A DNA stretch of 64,000 nucleotides from Castanea sativa. Lineage: Eukaryota; Streptophyta; Magnoliopsida; Fagales; Fagaceae. This document shows positions 1-10,901 of this stretch, in pieces. The notes below the pieces were generated by a model, which was not told the origin of the DNA, did not search any database, and was given only the letters and a program-made list of their open reading frames with translations. The translations under genes and the position numbers were made by a program. Every line of letters begins with the position of its first letter. Position 1 is the stretch's first letter. The DNA lies in contig NC_134017.1 of the NCBI RefSeq assembly GCF_040712315.1, positions 20,857,822 through 20,921,821 of the forward strand, given 5' to 3'.

Positions 1-2004
1 CTTAAAGCATTTTAAATGAACCCATAGGTGCTATTAGTCTAATACCCTCGATAGGGGAAAAGGGGAAGGTATAAATGAGGTATGCTTAAAGCTCTTTTGA
101 TCAGATTATATGTGTGGCCTTCTGATACAATTTGGCTGTGAGGAGAATGGTGTTATTCTAAGGAACTAGTAATAAGTTTGCATGCCTGTGTAACTTGTTT
201 TTTCTTTATAGCAACATGAGTAATTTTGTTGTTTACATTTCTTGCCGCTTAAATAGGCACTAGTATTAAGTTTTCATGCCTGTGGAACTTGTTTTTTTTC
301 TCTATAGCAATGTATGTTTCTTTATTTAGACCTTTTTTTCCCCTAAATAGTCTTAATGCATTTTGCTGACCTTTCTCATGAAAATATCAACTTGTCTGCA
401 GGTCAGACTATCACTCTTAGGTAGTGGAAGCAAGGTCATCTTTCCATGCTTATATCAACTCAGAATGTGTGCAAGAGAGCCACAAATGTTGAGCTACGGA
501 TAGTGGTTGTGGTTTGATCAGACTGGGTGATTGAAACCCACAGGAGACCTGGTGTGGCAATTTAATATCGAACTGAGAAATATTGGTTGAATTGGAGAAG
601 ATTGTTTCTCCACAAACAAATTGCAGAAGATCCTGTTCATAAGTGGTTCTGTCTGTGTAATATCCCAAATGAAAATTGCTCTCTGCTCCAACACCTCGCA
701 TTACCTTGTCAGATGATTTAAGAGACAAATTGGGTAATTGAATGGCTGGGAATCTAGTGGTATTAGAAGATCTTATAAATTAGTTTAGATTCTTGCTGCT
801 CGGTCATCATTTCCTCTGGAGAGAAAGTTCATGGCCATGCTCTTTCCCAGAAACGGAACAGTGAAAAGTTTGCATATAAGAAGTTGCAAGATGTTTTCCA
901 ATCCATGTTGATTCACTTCATAGTTCTTACGAAGAAACCATAGGGATGAATAGCAATGAAATTAGTTAGGTAAAGGCTCAGAATTTTGTTATTTGCAATT
1001 CCTGACAACTTCTTGTCTAAATTTTATGTAAAAGAAAATGTTTATAGAGCTTTTAAAGTGAATACAAGCAGCTTGTTCTCATAAGATTATTGTCAGTTCA
1101 GCCAAATGGAAGCTTAAATTTTTGTTCAGCTTATGGGTCATCAGACTTCTTATTAATATGAAGGGAAAATCTGAGAAATCAGTAATGCAACAAAGAGATT
1201 TATACAATGTTTCACCTAAGTTGAGCTTTATAACACTAGCATGAACATAACACAACTGAAGATTTTGATTTGAATCTGCTTGAGTGCACTATTAAGAGGG
1301 ATGCAAATGGCCTTTAAAATATATCTTTATGCAGCCTTTTATATTCTTTCGAACAATGAAAATCTACCACCTAAAGAGGGGTGGTGGGACAAGAAAAAAA
1401 TGAAAACTGAATTGATCATAATAAAAAATAAAAATCAATCATACCACTTTTTCTTTGTACCCATTTTGAAAGGTTTTCTTAAAATTTTCAAAACAGAACC
1501 TTAAAGAACATAAAAAGTCGCTTCCATTATTCATTTACGCAATTTTTTTCCCATTTGACCATGACCATGCCCATCATTTTAACGTTTTAATAATGTGGCT
1601 AGTGTTAGTGTGGTCAACATTGCCTGCTGGTGTTCCAAGTATTTCCTTTTTCTCTTATTATCACGTTGAACCGAATGTACACCTTCCGCTCTATTAGGAA
1701 TTAATTATTCTAGATGCTCAATATGATGGAGGTCTAGATTACACCAGAATTAAAGAATATATATAAAAGAAACACTGCATTAGTCAATTAAAACTTCTCA
1801 AAATGCATTTTGGTACTTCCTCTATAAGAAAAACTTGAGTAATGTGTTTTAAGCAATAAGCATATGCTTTGAAGACGTTGTGTACAAATTGTTGTATAAG
1901 TTAGCTCTTGGAATAAACTTAGAGATCATTCACACGCTTTGTTCCAAATGCATGCTCACTATTACAACCATACTATTATTACGGCATCTCTTGTGGGACT
2001 TTCT
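1..2004. other. Intergenic, no gene recognised
   Basis: AT-rich sequence with no frame that resembles a known protein. It could include the 3' UTR of a gene lying to the left, but no coding exon or clear splice pair could be supported. The only structure seen is a short direct repeat near the left end, listed separately. Confidence 0.5.
168..312. repeat. Short direct repeat, two copies
   Basis: A stretch of about 50 bases containing 'catgcctgtg' followed by 'aacttgttttttt' and 'tatagcaa' occurs at about 168-220 and again at about 259-312 with a few differences. It looks like a local tandem duplication with a period near 91 bp. No function is evident. Confidence 0.6.
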
Positions 2005-2605
2005 TTGGGCATTGATCTTCACTTTTATTGTGTGAATAATTCCATATCAAATACGTCCAAAATTAACACTATTGCCTCGCATAACTAGAATCGGAGAAAA
2101 AAGTGGAAATAGATTGCATGAAATGAAAGATGAATGCGCTTTTTAAGTAGTTGATACCTTCGAATGGTAAAGAGCAACACATGCCCTTGTCTCTTGTCTC
2201 TTAAGAGCAAGACACGCACCTAACTTTGAAGTTTGATCTAAGGTTAACTTCAACTCCAAGTGAATCAGATATTGCTTCACTTCTTGAGAAGAAAAAAAGC
2301 TATAGGAAAGGATTTTACTGGAGTGGAAAAGATCAAAAGATTACAAGGAAAGAACAAACAAGTTTTAACATACATCATGGAACTTGTTAAGGAAAACATC
2401 AAAAAGCAAGCAGATTACTTATCATGCACCTAGAGGCACTACCCAACACAGGAACTGATATTAATATTAATATTCCTATCAACTTCTTAATTTTGCGCTC
2501 AAATGCTATAAATGGATATGCATATAGATAGAAGGTTACTACCCAAAAACACAAGTAGAACAAAATTCCCACAAGCAACACACCAAATTGTAGTGATCCA
2601 CTTAA
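2005..2605. repeat. Segmental duplication block X, copy 1
   Basis: About 600 bp that recurs in the same orientation at about 7766-8366. Shared landmarks in the same order include 'gggcattgatcttcac', 'aaatacgtccaaaat', 'taagagcaagacac', 'cagatattgcttca' and 'cttatcatgcacctag'. Differences are scattered substitutions and small indels, so the duplication is old. This copy lies just downstream of the minus-strand trihelix gene and may include its 3' flank. Confidence 0.9.
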
Positions 2606-2768
2606 TTTTTTGTTATTTCTTCTAGTATTAAGTAATACAACATATCTGGCAATATTACTGCCTCACAGATAAAAATTAAAAGGGGCAAAAAGGCCCTCAA
2701 TGACTATACAACAAGTAGTAGTTGATATGCTAATTAACATCACAGAATGCTAATTAGGTCTCAAAACA

Positions 2769-3959
2769 TCAACCACTGGCGTTTTCAGCAGAGATATCAT
2801 TCTCCTCATCATCGCCTTGCCTAATTTTCGCTATTTCAGTCTGCGCTCTCTCCAGGATCTGCCTCTTCTGCATCTCCAATTCCCTATGGAAATCCATTCT
2901 CATCTTCTCTAGCTCCACCAGCTGCTGCCTTTTGTTAGTCTCAATCTTCTCATATATCTCACTGAACTTGTGAATGGAATCAGCAAGCAATCTAAAGGAA
3001 GACCCCTCATCATTGACCCTTCCAAACTTCCTTTTCTTGGGAGGAAGTCCATCAGAATCATCCTCCTCACGATCAGTAGGTTCTGAATTCCCAGGACTAT
3101 CTCTCATCTCATCCAACCCATTTGCACGATTCAAATAAACTTTAGGATTCATAAATACATACTCCCCTGAATCCATACCACAGGAGAGGCCTGCTTGCTG
3201 TGGGGGTGATGACAGCAACACATCCATCTTCTTAAAATAAACCCATTTGCTCATGGCATCACCCGTCTCAGCCATCCTCATCTTCTCTTTTTTGTACTTC
3301 TTCTTCAATGTATCCAACCGATTCCTACACTGAGTATCTGTCCTCTCAATTTTTGAAATTTCTGATACCTTCTCTGCAACTTCTTGCCACTCCTCAGACC
3401 GAAGACTCTTCCTCCCACGATGAAGAAACCGGTCACCCCAAGCATCTAGTAAAACAAACGTCTCACGCTCAGTCCAATCAGTTAGTGAATTACGGCCACC
3501 AAACGATGGTTTTGGAGCTGCGGGAGGCGGGGCTGCAGCCGATGGTGGAGGTACACGAGGAGCAAATTCGTAACTAGAAACCAAACTCTTCAACTTCCGC
3601 TTTTTTGGGTGCCTTTCCAAATCAACATCTTCAATCCTTTGACTAAAACTTTTCTGCTTATCATCATCTTCATCCTCCTCCTCCTCATCCTCCTCTTCGT
3701 CCTCATCATCATCCATCAAATCTTTATGCACATTACGAAAACCATTATTCAGATCATCAGTCTCTTCCTCCTCTCCCAATTCTTCTTCGTCATCTTCATC
3801 CATATCATCCTCCTCATCAACATATTGATTACCAACTGGCCGAGAATATGGAGCATTCCGAACAGAGAGTTTCTGGCGACTCGAGGAACCATAACCCTGC
3901 TGGTAATTCACAGCATAGGGGTTTGGAGGATACCTTGCATCATCCTCAGTGTCATCCAT
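2769..3959 (-). CDS. Trihelix (SIP1-clade, ASIL-like) transcription factor
   Basis: An intact intronless frame of 396 residues. In order it shows: a long acidic Asp/Glu tract (about residues 48-100); a basic PKKRKLK stretch (118-124), a possible nuclear signal; a Pro/Ala-rich linker; a trihelix/Myb-SANT-like DNA-binding domain (about 160-248) with the spaced tryptophans W162, W191 and W239; a second basic cluster PPKKRKF (307-312); and a conserved C-terminal coiled coil (about 329-380) rich in Glu, Lys and Arg. This layout is typical of the SIP1 subfamily that includes Arabidopsis ASIL1/ASIL2, repressors of seed-maturation genes. Assignment to the clade is strong; assignment to ASIL rather than a sister member is inference. 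The start is the first Met before the acidic region, and the next upstream codon on the minus strand is out of any conserved context. Related direct repeats bracket the gene. Confidence 0.9.
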   Translation of the reverse strand: MDDTEDDARYPPNPYAVNYQQGYGSSSRQKLSVRNAPYSRPVGNQYVDEEDDMDEDDEEELGEEEETDDLNNGFRNVHKDLMDDDEDEEEDEEEEDEDDDKQKSFSQRIEDVDLERHPKKRKLKSLVSSYEFAPRVPPPSAAAPPPAAPKPSFGGRNSLTDWTERETFVLLDAWGDRFLHRGRKSLRSEEWQEVAEKVSEISKIERTDTQCRNRLDTLKKKYKKEKMRMAETGDAMSKWVYFKKMDVLLSSPPQQAGLSCGMDSGEYVFMNPKVYLNRANGLDEMRDSPGNSEPTDREEDDSDGLPPKKRKFGRVNDEGSSFRLLADSIHKFSEIYEKIETNKRQQLVELEKMRMDFHRELEMQKRQILERAQTEIAKIRQGDDEENDISAENASG

Positions 3960-4740
3960 TTTAGCAACAATTATAGATCAACCACAAACAATACCCAGAA
4001 AACAACACTAAAAAAATCTCAGTTTCTAGCTCCAATCCACTGATTCCTCCCTTTTTTTTTTTGCTGGGTCTTACTTATTTACATAATCAAACACCAAAAA
4101 ACAAAATATTCCCATAATTTTGTTGTTCCCCCTAACACCCTATTTTCTAATTCCAGTCACTAATTTGCCTTTCCTAGAGTTAGATTCCCCATTAGACAAA
4201 ACCCCAGTACCTTTGACTGTCTACAACACAAAAATGGAAACTGAACCTCAGTCTCTGAATCAACTTCTAGAAGAAGCAAAAACCCATGTTACATTTTAGA
4301 ACATCAAAACTCAAAAATAAAAAATCAATCGCAATAACAATTCAATCTTTTTCCAGTTCCAACTACCAACTCAACCTGCTCCATACATTCAAATTTCAAC
4401 AATTGAAAAAGACAATCCATGATACATTTATCTCAAAAGATAAAAAACAATAAAAATGCCTAATTTTTAAGCCCAAAGCAAGCTTCCTTAAGAAGATTTA
4501 ATTAAAACCCCTGATTCTTACCTCAAAGAACAAGCTTTCCCAGACTATACACAACTCACAAAGTCCCAAACTTTCTCCAAAATCAGACACTAATTTTTTT
4601 TCTTTTTTTGTTAAAACCCAAATATCAAAAAATTTGTGAGAATTTGAAAGCAATTCAAAGAAAATGGAAATGAGAAAGAAAGAAAGATAACAATAGGACA
4701 GATCATAGTCATAGATAAGAAAGTGGAGAGAGAGTAAACA
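3960..4740 (-). other. Probable 5' UTR of the trihelix gene, with a leader intron
   Basis: On the minus strand, upstream of the start codon, a good plant splice donor (TTGAG then GTAAG) has its intron G at 4521. A T-rich stretch ending in AG at about 4008 is a plausible acceptor, so a leader intron of about 510 bp is likely. Transcription would begin in the purine-rich stretch near 4680-4740. The exact acceptor and start site cannot be fixed without transcript data. Confidence 0.5.
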
Positions 4741-5434
4741 ATAGCATTTTGGGGATAAAAGAGGCTAGCTGCTAATGTACGCCTGGTGTGTTGTTTGTAG
4801 TGTGGGCTTTATGTGGGTTTGGGCTGGTTGATCCAGTCCTAGACTTGCTGTCCAGTTTATTTCGAACTTTTTCAATTTGATGTTGGGTTTGATCTATATG
4901 CAATAACTACATTTTTTTTTTTTTTTAAGGAAATTTGCCATGGCTACTTTAATGTCTTAAATTTGATTTTTGAGAAAATATACATGATTTTTTTTAATGG
5001 AAAAACTTGGATACAATATCTAAGTGTCATTCTTTAGGTTTTTTTCTTAAAATTCTGTCATATGGATTTTTTTTCATAAGATGAAAGTGTATTTTTTAAT
5101 TAAATAACTATATGATTAAATCTTAAGAAGCAAACTTAAGGAATGATAGCTAAAGTACTGTACTTAAGTTGACATTTTTTTAATAATTTGATAATTGAGA
5201 GAGGAGGAATTTAAATTTTAAAATCTTGACATTTACCTTAACAAGAGACTCTTGGGTCTTGGCATCACTTGTTTGTTAATTCTTATTCTTTTTATTGACA
5301 TGCAATTTAGCTCAAGATTGGATTAATATATGATTTAAAAGGTTGTAATTTTTCTCTTACAAAATAAAAGTTGTAATTTTGCTTGTACAAGATCACGTCC
5401 TTAATATTTCTTTTAGTCCCAAATTGTTGGATGA
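4741..5434. other. Intergenic upstream of the trihelix gene
   Basis: AT-rich DNA with several poly(T) runs. It would contain the promoter of the minus-strand trihelix gene in its left part. No further gene or defined element was recognised. Confidence 0.4.
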
Positions 5435-5640
5435 GTCAAGTCTAATCGAAAACTAAAGTGTTCTAATTTAGCTCATTTATTTTGTTATCTAGCTCGATAT
5501 CACAAGTTTTCTTTACTCTTTACTCTTTAGTTTTTTTTTTTTTTTTGTTGAGAAAAAACTCTTTAGTTTGTTAATTAAATTGACGACGACTTATTATAAT
5601 ATTTACTAAATGCATATTACTACATCTAATCTAATTCTAA
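5435..5640. repeat. Segmental duplication block Y, copy 1 (partial)
   Basis: About 200 bp resembling 11205-11335 and 21645-21770: 'aaagtgttctaattt', 'ctcattta', 'tttgttat', 'cacaagttttcttta', 'ttaattaaatt', 'aatgcatat' and 'actacat' occur in the same order. This copy carries a small poly(T) insertion that the other two copies lack. Confidence 0.7.
5522..5569 (-). mobile_element. Poly(A) micro-insertion 1 with 12-bp TSD
   Basis: The direct repeat actctttagttt at 5522-5533 and 5558-5569 flanks 24 bases that read, on the minus strand, TTTTTCTCAAC followed by 13 A. The paralogous block Y copies at 11.27 and 21.7 kb read directly from 'ttctttag' or 'ttatttag' into the following sequence, without the poly(T) tract. 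This fits a severely 5'-truncated retroposon insertion in the minus orientation. Confidence 0.65.
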
Positions 5641-7672
5641 TATATCTAATATAATATAACATATCATATACTATACAATAAAAGTTGAACTTAAAAGTCG
5701 TGGTTGCGCCAAGTGACTTCACCAAATTGTAGATTTTTATAAAAAAAAAATAGATTTAAAAAATATATATAATTTTTCTTCTCCTATAATTTCTAAGTTA
5801 ATAAAAATCTTAATTTGATTACAATCCAAATTCTAAATATTAATTTTTTTTCCCTCTTTTCAGGTGTATATATATAGTTCATTTTTTATGGGATAGCTTT
5901 GTAACTATTCTAAAGGACCTAAACTACGTTATAAGAAACCTCCTAAAAAAAACTACATTAAAAAAAATTAAAAATTAAACATACAATATGAGAGGGAAGG
6001 CATATGTTTGAGTTTAAGTTAAACTCTATCAACTAAAAAATTGCAATAATTTTTTAGATAGAAACAACACAACCTAATTTTTTTTCTCCCTCTTTTCACA
6101 TGTATATATATAGTTCATTTTTTACGAATAGCTTTATAACTATCCTAAAGGACCAAAACTACATTAAAAGAAACAATTGCAATAATTTTTTTAGATAGAA
6201 ACAACACAACCTAATTATTCTTACCAACTTTTTAAATAAATACAAAAACTTAATTGTGGATATGAAATTTTTTTAGAGATAATGAAGTAACACTACTACC
6301 ACAAATATATAACACTACTACCACATATAAAATTTTATCAGAGAAAAAAAATGTAATTACATAAATAGTGTTTTATATATAATAGGTTTTTTTTTATTCT
6401 TATCTTCTCCTTCTATAATATATCTTCATCTTCATGGAATAAAACCTACACCAAATTGTGAATCCCTGAATCCCCAAGGAAATGTCTCTTCCTCTAGCTA
6501 CACAGATATGTATTTCTTTTCTTTTCTTTTCTTTTCCATTTTTTATTTCACAAAGCTACATTCTAATTCATGAGTAAGGAGTAATAAATTCAATGATAAT
6601 AATAGATAGAGCCTTTAGGTAAATCTATAAATGTAATTTTCTATGAGTGTATGTCTTTGGTATATGTATACATATATATTGGGTCTTATATTGTTTATAG
6701 CACCTTTTGCTTTCTATACTTTGTGTTGTCTTACTCTTATTATGAGTTGGAAATCTAGAACTTGCATTTTATGAATTTGGAAGGACAGAATTTTAAACTC
6801 TTTTAAGAAAGGTAGATTCATATGTTGACTTGCTTTCTAAATCATGAGTTAATATCTTTTGATAAATAATTCTCATATATATATATATATATGGACAAAT
6901 ACACACATGTTTTGGTGGTTACCTAATGATGTACAATATATTTTATTCAAACACACTACATATATTAATTATTAGAATAATTAATTTAGAGTTTCAAGTT
7001 TCTCACTACTTAATTAGTAGAGTATTTCATAAATAAACCCCCTTTTTTTACATTCAATTGTAACTAAATAATTTTCCATTTTTTATAATCTATTTTTAAC
7101 ATCAACTTAAGAGTCCACTATTTAGCATGTCCTTTGTCATGTGTTAAAGAGTATAAATTACTCCTTAAAATATTCAACAATTATTACTTCCAAATTACAC
7201 AATTTAAATGTGTAGAATTATTTGCCTCCTAAAAATACTCTTCAAACTTTTTTTTTAAAATACAAAATAGAATTTCTACTTTAATCTAATCTAAGTGTAT
7301 ATATGTGTGAAACTTCCTCTTCGAGACTTAAATCCCGGCCCTTACCCCCCACATCCCACAAGCATTTATACTTATAAAATGTCCACTGCACCAATGGTGC
7401 GTAGTGGTAAAAATACTCCAAACTAAAAGGCCTTTCATTTTAACTCATTAATTAATGTCGGCTCAATAATGTAAATTTGTAACCAAGTGGGCATTAACAT
7501 AGTTGGAAATGTGGTGAAAACGGTAATTAGCTGAAATTATGTAGCCTACGGGTCTAGAGTCAACTTTAACATGCCTCCTCATCCTTGAGTTTATTTATTT
7601 ATGGGTCCTCATCCTTGACTTAATAGGCAAATAATGTAAAGAAAAAAAAAAAACCTTACTTGCCTCATTTAA
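5641..7672. other. AT-rich intergenic
   Basis: Very AT-rich sequence with an (AT)n run near 6876-6892, a poly(TTTTC) stretch near 6520 and the local duplication listed separately. No gene was recognised. Confidence 0.5.
5838..6217. repeat. Local direct duplication
   Basis: Sequence at 5838-5936 ('ccctcttttca', 'gtatatatatagttcatttttta', 'ctaaaggacc', 'aaactac') recurs at 6076-6164. A linked tail containing 'agatagaaacaacacaacctaa' occurs at about 6043-6080 and again at 6179-6217. Together these are two imperfect copies of a unit of roughly 140-240 bp. Confidence 0.75.
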
Positions 7673-7723
7673 CTTTCACTTTATTCCCCCCTCAAAAAAA
7701 AAAAAAAACCTTTCACTTTATTC
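7673..7723 (+). mobile_element. Poly(A) micro-insertion 2 with 14-bp TSD
   Basis: The perfect direct repeat ctttcactttattc at 7673-7686 and 7710-7723 flanks 23 bases: CCCCCTC, 15 A and one C. The structure is a pyrimidine stub, a poly(A) tail and a target-site duplication, as left by target-primed reverse transcription that stopped almost at once. Confidence 0.7.
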
Positions 7724-7765
7724 AAAACTACGTACTTTTGAAGTTTGGATTCACCCTATGATTAT

Positions 7766-8036
7766 TTGGGCATTGATCTTCACTCTTTTATTGTGTGAAT
7801 AATTCGATATCAAATACGTCCAAAATAGCACCATTGCCTAGCATAACAAAAATAGGGAAAAAAGTGGACATAGATGGCATGAAATGAAAGATGATTGAGC
7901 TTTATAAGTAGTTGATACCTTCGAAAGGAAAAGAGCAAGACATACCCTTGTTTTTTGTCTCTTAAGAGCAAGACACACACCTAACTTTGATCTAAGGTTA
8001 ACTTCTAATACCTAGTGTATCAGATATTGCTTCATT

Positions 8037-8068
<32 letters not shown>

Positions 8069-8366
8069 CCTATATAAAAGGGTTTCACTAGAGTGAAAAA
8101 GATCAAAAGACTATAAGGAAAGAACAAACAAGTTTAATATAACATCATGGAACTTATGAAGGAAAACATCAAAAAGCCAACAGATAACTTATCATGCACC
8201 TAGGGACACAGGAACTGATATTAATATTAATATTAATATTCCTATCAACTTCTTAATTTTTGAGCTCAAACGGTATAAATGGATGTTCATATAGATAGAA
8301 GGTCACTACCCAAAAGCAAAAAGACTAGTAAAACAAAATGCCCACAGGCAACACACCATATTGTAA
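7766..8366. repeat. Segmental duplication block X, copy 2
   Basis: A direct copy of 2005-2605 (see copy 1), about 5.8 kb further on. It differs by an expanded run of about 26 A at 8042-8068, where copy 1 has a short 'agaagaaaaaaag', and by an extra 'taatat' unit. No trihelix gene follows this copy, so the gene lies between the two X blocks. Confidence 0.9.
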
Positions 8367-8604
8367 TGATCCTAAGAGATAATTTGTCCCCAAAAAGAAA
8401 AAGGAAAACGAAAAAAAATCCTCCTTCATCCTTCGAAAAACACTTCTTGGGCTTACTTTGGACTAAACATAGGAAGGTAACTATAAGCAGCAATCTTCTT
8501 AGCAATGTAACTCTTTTTTTTATCCTCAAAAAATTACACAACCACGTGATTGCAGACAGCTCCACCAGGTCCTGGCGGTAAATATTTATCTGACTGTTTC
8601 TCAG

Positions 8605-8647
<43 letters not shown>

Positions 8648-8755
8648 ACTCCGACCTCATTGGATTAAAGTTAAAGAATTCGCATCAGTCTGCAGTGGGT
8701 AGGTGAAATAATAAAATAATAAAAATATATGATTATTTTAAAAAAAATAATACCC
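8367..8755. repeat. Intergenic with a (TC)n microsatellite
   Basis: No gene was recognised. A pure (TC)n run of about 17 units lies at 8607-8641. A G-box-like CACGTG occurs near 8543, with no gene to attach it to. Confidence 0.5.
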
Positions 8756-8925
8756 ATTTGGATATTGCCGAAAAGAACACTTATGCGCGTCTGCGTTTCT
8801 TCTTTTTTATTTTTTTGAAGAAGCGCGTGGTGGCTTTTCTAGTAGGTCTTATGCATTGTTTACGATACCCACAAACCTCTTTTTTCAATAAAACTTTTAT
8901 TAAAAGTGAGTCTTATAGCACTATT
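8756..8925. mobile_element. Partial MITE of the 'GTTTGGATA' family
   Basis: The left edge reads 'cccatttggatattgc'. The body carries the family landmarks 'gtaggtcttatgca', 'tgtttacgatacccac' and 'gcactatttacacattta', which are shared with 10637-10901, 23514-23728 and the inverted 36199-36391. The right terminus is missing, so this is a fragment. Confidence 0.55.
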
Positions 8926-8934
8926 TACACATTT

Positions 8935-8978
8935 AAATCAGTTTAATCCATTTCTCAACAAAAAAAATCAGTTTAATC
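8935..8978 (+). mobile_element. Poly(A) micro-insertion 3 with 14-bp TSD and empty site
   Basis: The direct repeat aaatcagtttaatc at 8935-8948 and 8965-8978 flanks 16 bases, CATTTCTCAAC plus five A. The paralogous block at 20635-20648 contains the repeat only once, followed directly by the shared flank. That is an empty site, so this is an insertion rather than a deletion elsewhere. The stub matches the one in micro-insertion 1. Confidence 0.8.
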
Positions 8979-9681
8979 TAAAACCAATCATACAAAAACT
9001 TGTTTCTATCTTCTTTTTAAAGTAAAAGTCTTGTTTCTTTTCTTGATAATTATTTAGAGTCATAAACATAAAAGAAAAAATAAAAAGAACAATTTCCCCA
9101 TATGTGGGGGATACAAAAATTAATAAGATAGCCATTAAAAAGAACAATTTCATTAGCATGGACTAAAAAAAAAAAAAAGATGTTATGTACTTATGAGAAC
9201 GAGGCAAGAGAATTTAAACATGAAGATGAAGATGAAGATGTCAAGTTAATTTGAAAGACCTAAAAAAAAAAAAGTTGACAATGATTATCCTTGTCAACCA
9301 ACAATTAAAGAACCCAATCTTCAGAGATGTAAAACTGATCCCAAACCCAAAGATTATTTAAGTTCTGAGAGTTGAAACTGAAGTGACAAGTGACAAAGAC
9401 AAGGTTGTGTGATTCTGGGACTCAAAATTTTTAAAATTGAACCAACTGAAGCCAGCTTTCATCAGCTACTTAACATAAATTCTACCAACAACACAACAGA
9501 AAGAAAGAATTGCAGTTCATAATTGTATTTTTTCAATTGGCTGTAAAATAATATGGCAATATCCGATATAGAACAAATTCTTCTATGATTACATAAAATA
9601 CTCATACGTATTACAGAAAAAAAAATATTCACTTATTTACAGTTTTTAGAAAGTGATTTTTGGTTAAATGGCATGGCCGAG

Positions 9682-10326
9682 TAGGGGTGTCCATGCCAAC
9701 CGAAGACCCGCCGAAACCGACCAACTCGACCGGAACCGACCCGTCACGGTCGGGCTGACATCTCCGACGGGTCGGTGACGGGTCTCCAACATCAGAACCC
9801 GACTCCAGCGAGTTGAACGGCGGGTTTCATCCTCAAAAACCCGAGCCACCCAACCCGCCCGACAAAAAGTCAAAGAATGACGAAAATCACAAGATTTGGT
9901 GATGATCTGGCTCTTATAAGCTCTGATCCGGCAACGTTTGGGCTTCCTTCACTTAGATTAGCTCAAATCCGGCCAAGATCTGGTCTCTTCCTTACTCAAA
10001 TCCGGCGAATCCAGCCCAGATCTACTCAAACTCGGCCAAAACTCCGATAAGCCCGACTCCAACTCGGCCAAATTTTCATATATTCGAAGGAATCTCACCT
10101 AAGTCTCGTTAGATTCGGGCAAATCTGACAAGATCCGGCCAAATTTCGGCCAAAAACCGCCGAATCAAAAAACTCGAAACCGACCGATTCTCACCCTAAA
10201 CCCGATATGACCCGACCCAGTTGATCTGAAACTATATTCGGGTTGGTTGCAGGTCGAAAACTTCCCCACCCAATACTTTCAAGTCGAGTTCGGGTTGGGC
10301 ACAAACCCGACCCGTGGACACCCCTA
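9682..10326. mobile_element. Non-autonomous hAT-like element (645 bp)
   Basis: The termini are exact inverted repeats: TAGGGGTGTCCA at the left and TGGACACCCCTA at the right. They are flanked by a decayed 8-bp target duplication, tggccgag (9674-9681) and tggctaag (10327-10334). The paralogous block near 21275 reads tggccgaa once with no element. The 8-bp duplication and terminal sequence point to the hAT superfamily. The interior is GC-rich compared with its surroundings, with many short repeats such as 'cggccaaa' and 'gacccg', and no transposase frame. A small minus-strand frame inside it is not thought to be a gene. Confidence 0.88.
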
Positions 10327-10636
10327 TGGCTAAGATAGAAATATTTATTCTTTGATTATACTAAAAAATAAAAATGGACGTCATTGAGAAAATATTTATT
10401 TATTTACTATTTTTAGAAATTAATTTAAGTTCTCCTAGGAACTCACCCATATATATATATAGCTAAAACTGTGAGAAAATTCAATTAATTAAATTCTAAA
10501 TTGGAGTCTAATTTTGCATCATGTATCATTTAATTTTTTAATTTGAGAGTCAAGTGAATTATTAGGTGAAAAAAATCAAAGAGTCTAAATTCAATTAGAT
10601 TATAAATTGAATTTTGATTTGAGTTCAATTTTATAC

Positions 10637-10901
10637 TATGAGAGGGTTTGGATCCAGCTTATTTTTTTTCCACGTTTTGCTGTGTGCATTTTGCTTCTTT
10701 TTTTTTTTTTTGCTTTGTTTCTGTTGCGGTCTACTGCGGGGGAACAAACGCATAGTGCACGCACTATGCAAGTACTTTTTTAGCAATTTTTTATTAAAAA
10801 TAGGTCATGCAGCACTATTCACATATTTAAAAATTATTTTACTACAGTGTTTTTAATTTTCAGTTTTCAGCAATAAGTTCTATTAAAACGGACCCTATGT
10901 G
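10637..10901. mobile_element. MITE of the 'GTTTGGATA' family
   Basis: The left end reads 'agagggtttggatccagctta'. The right end, read in reverse, is 'atagggtccgttttaatag' then 'aacttattgc', an imperfect terminal inverted repeat. The internal landmarks 'aagtacttttttagcaat' and 'attttactacagtgttttt' match the copy at 23514-23728. An ~80-bp direct repeat ('taattttttaattt' through 'gaattagatt') lies on both sides, at about 10520-10603 and 10904-10985. Confidence 0.65.

Noticed and set aside
450..728. Minus-strand frame of 92 codons near the left edge
   Set aside because: No recognisable domain or splice context; the composition is that of ordinary non-coding sequence.
3308..4043. Two plus-strand frames opposite the trihelix gene (89 and 144 codons)
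   Set aside because: They are antisense shadows of the acidic and DNA-binding coding sequence, low in complexity, with no domain.
9664..9873. Minus-strand frame of 69 codons in GC-rich DNA
   Set aside because: It starts inside the hAT-like element and runs across its left end; composition alone explains the open frame.
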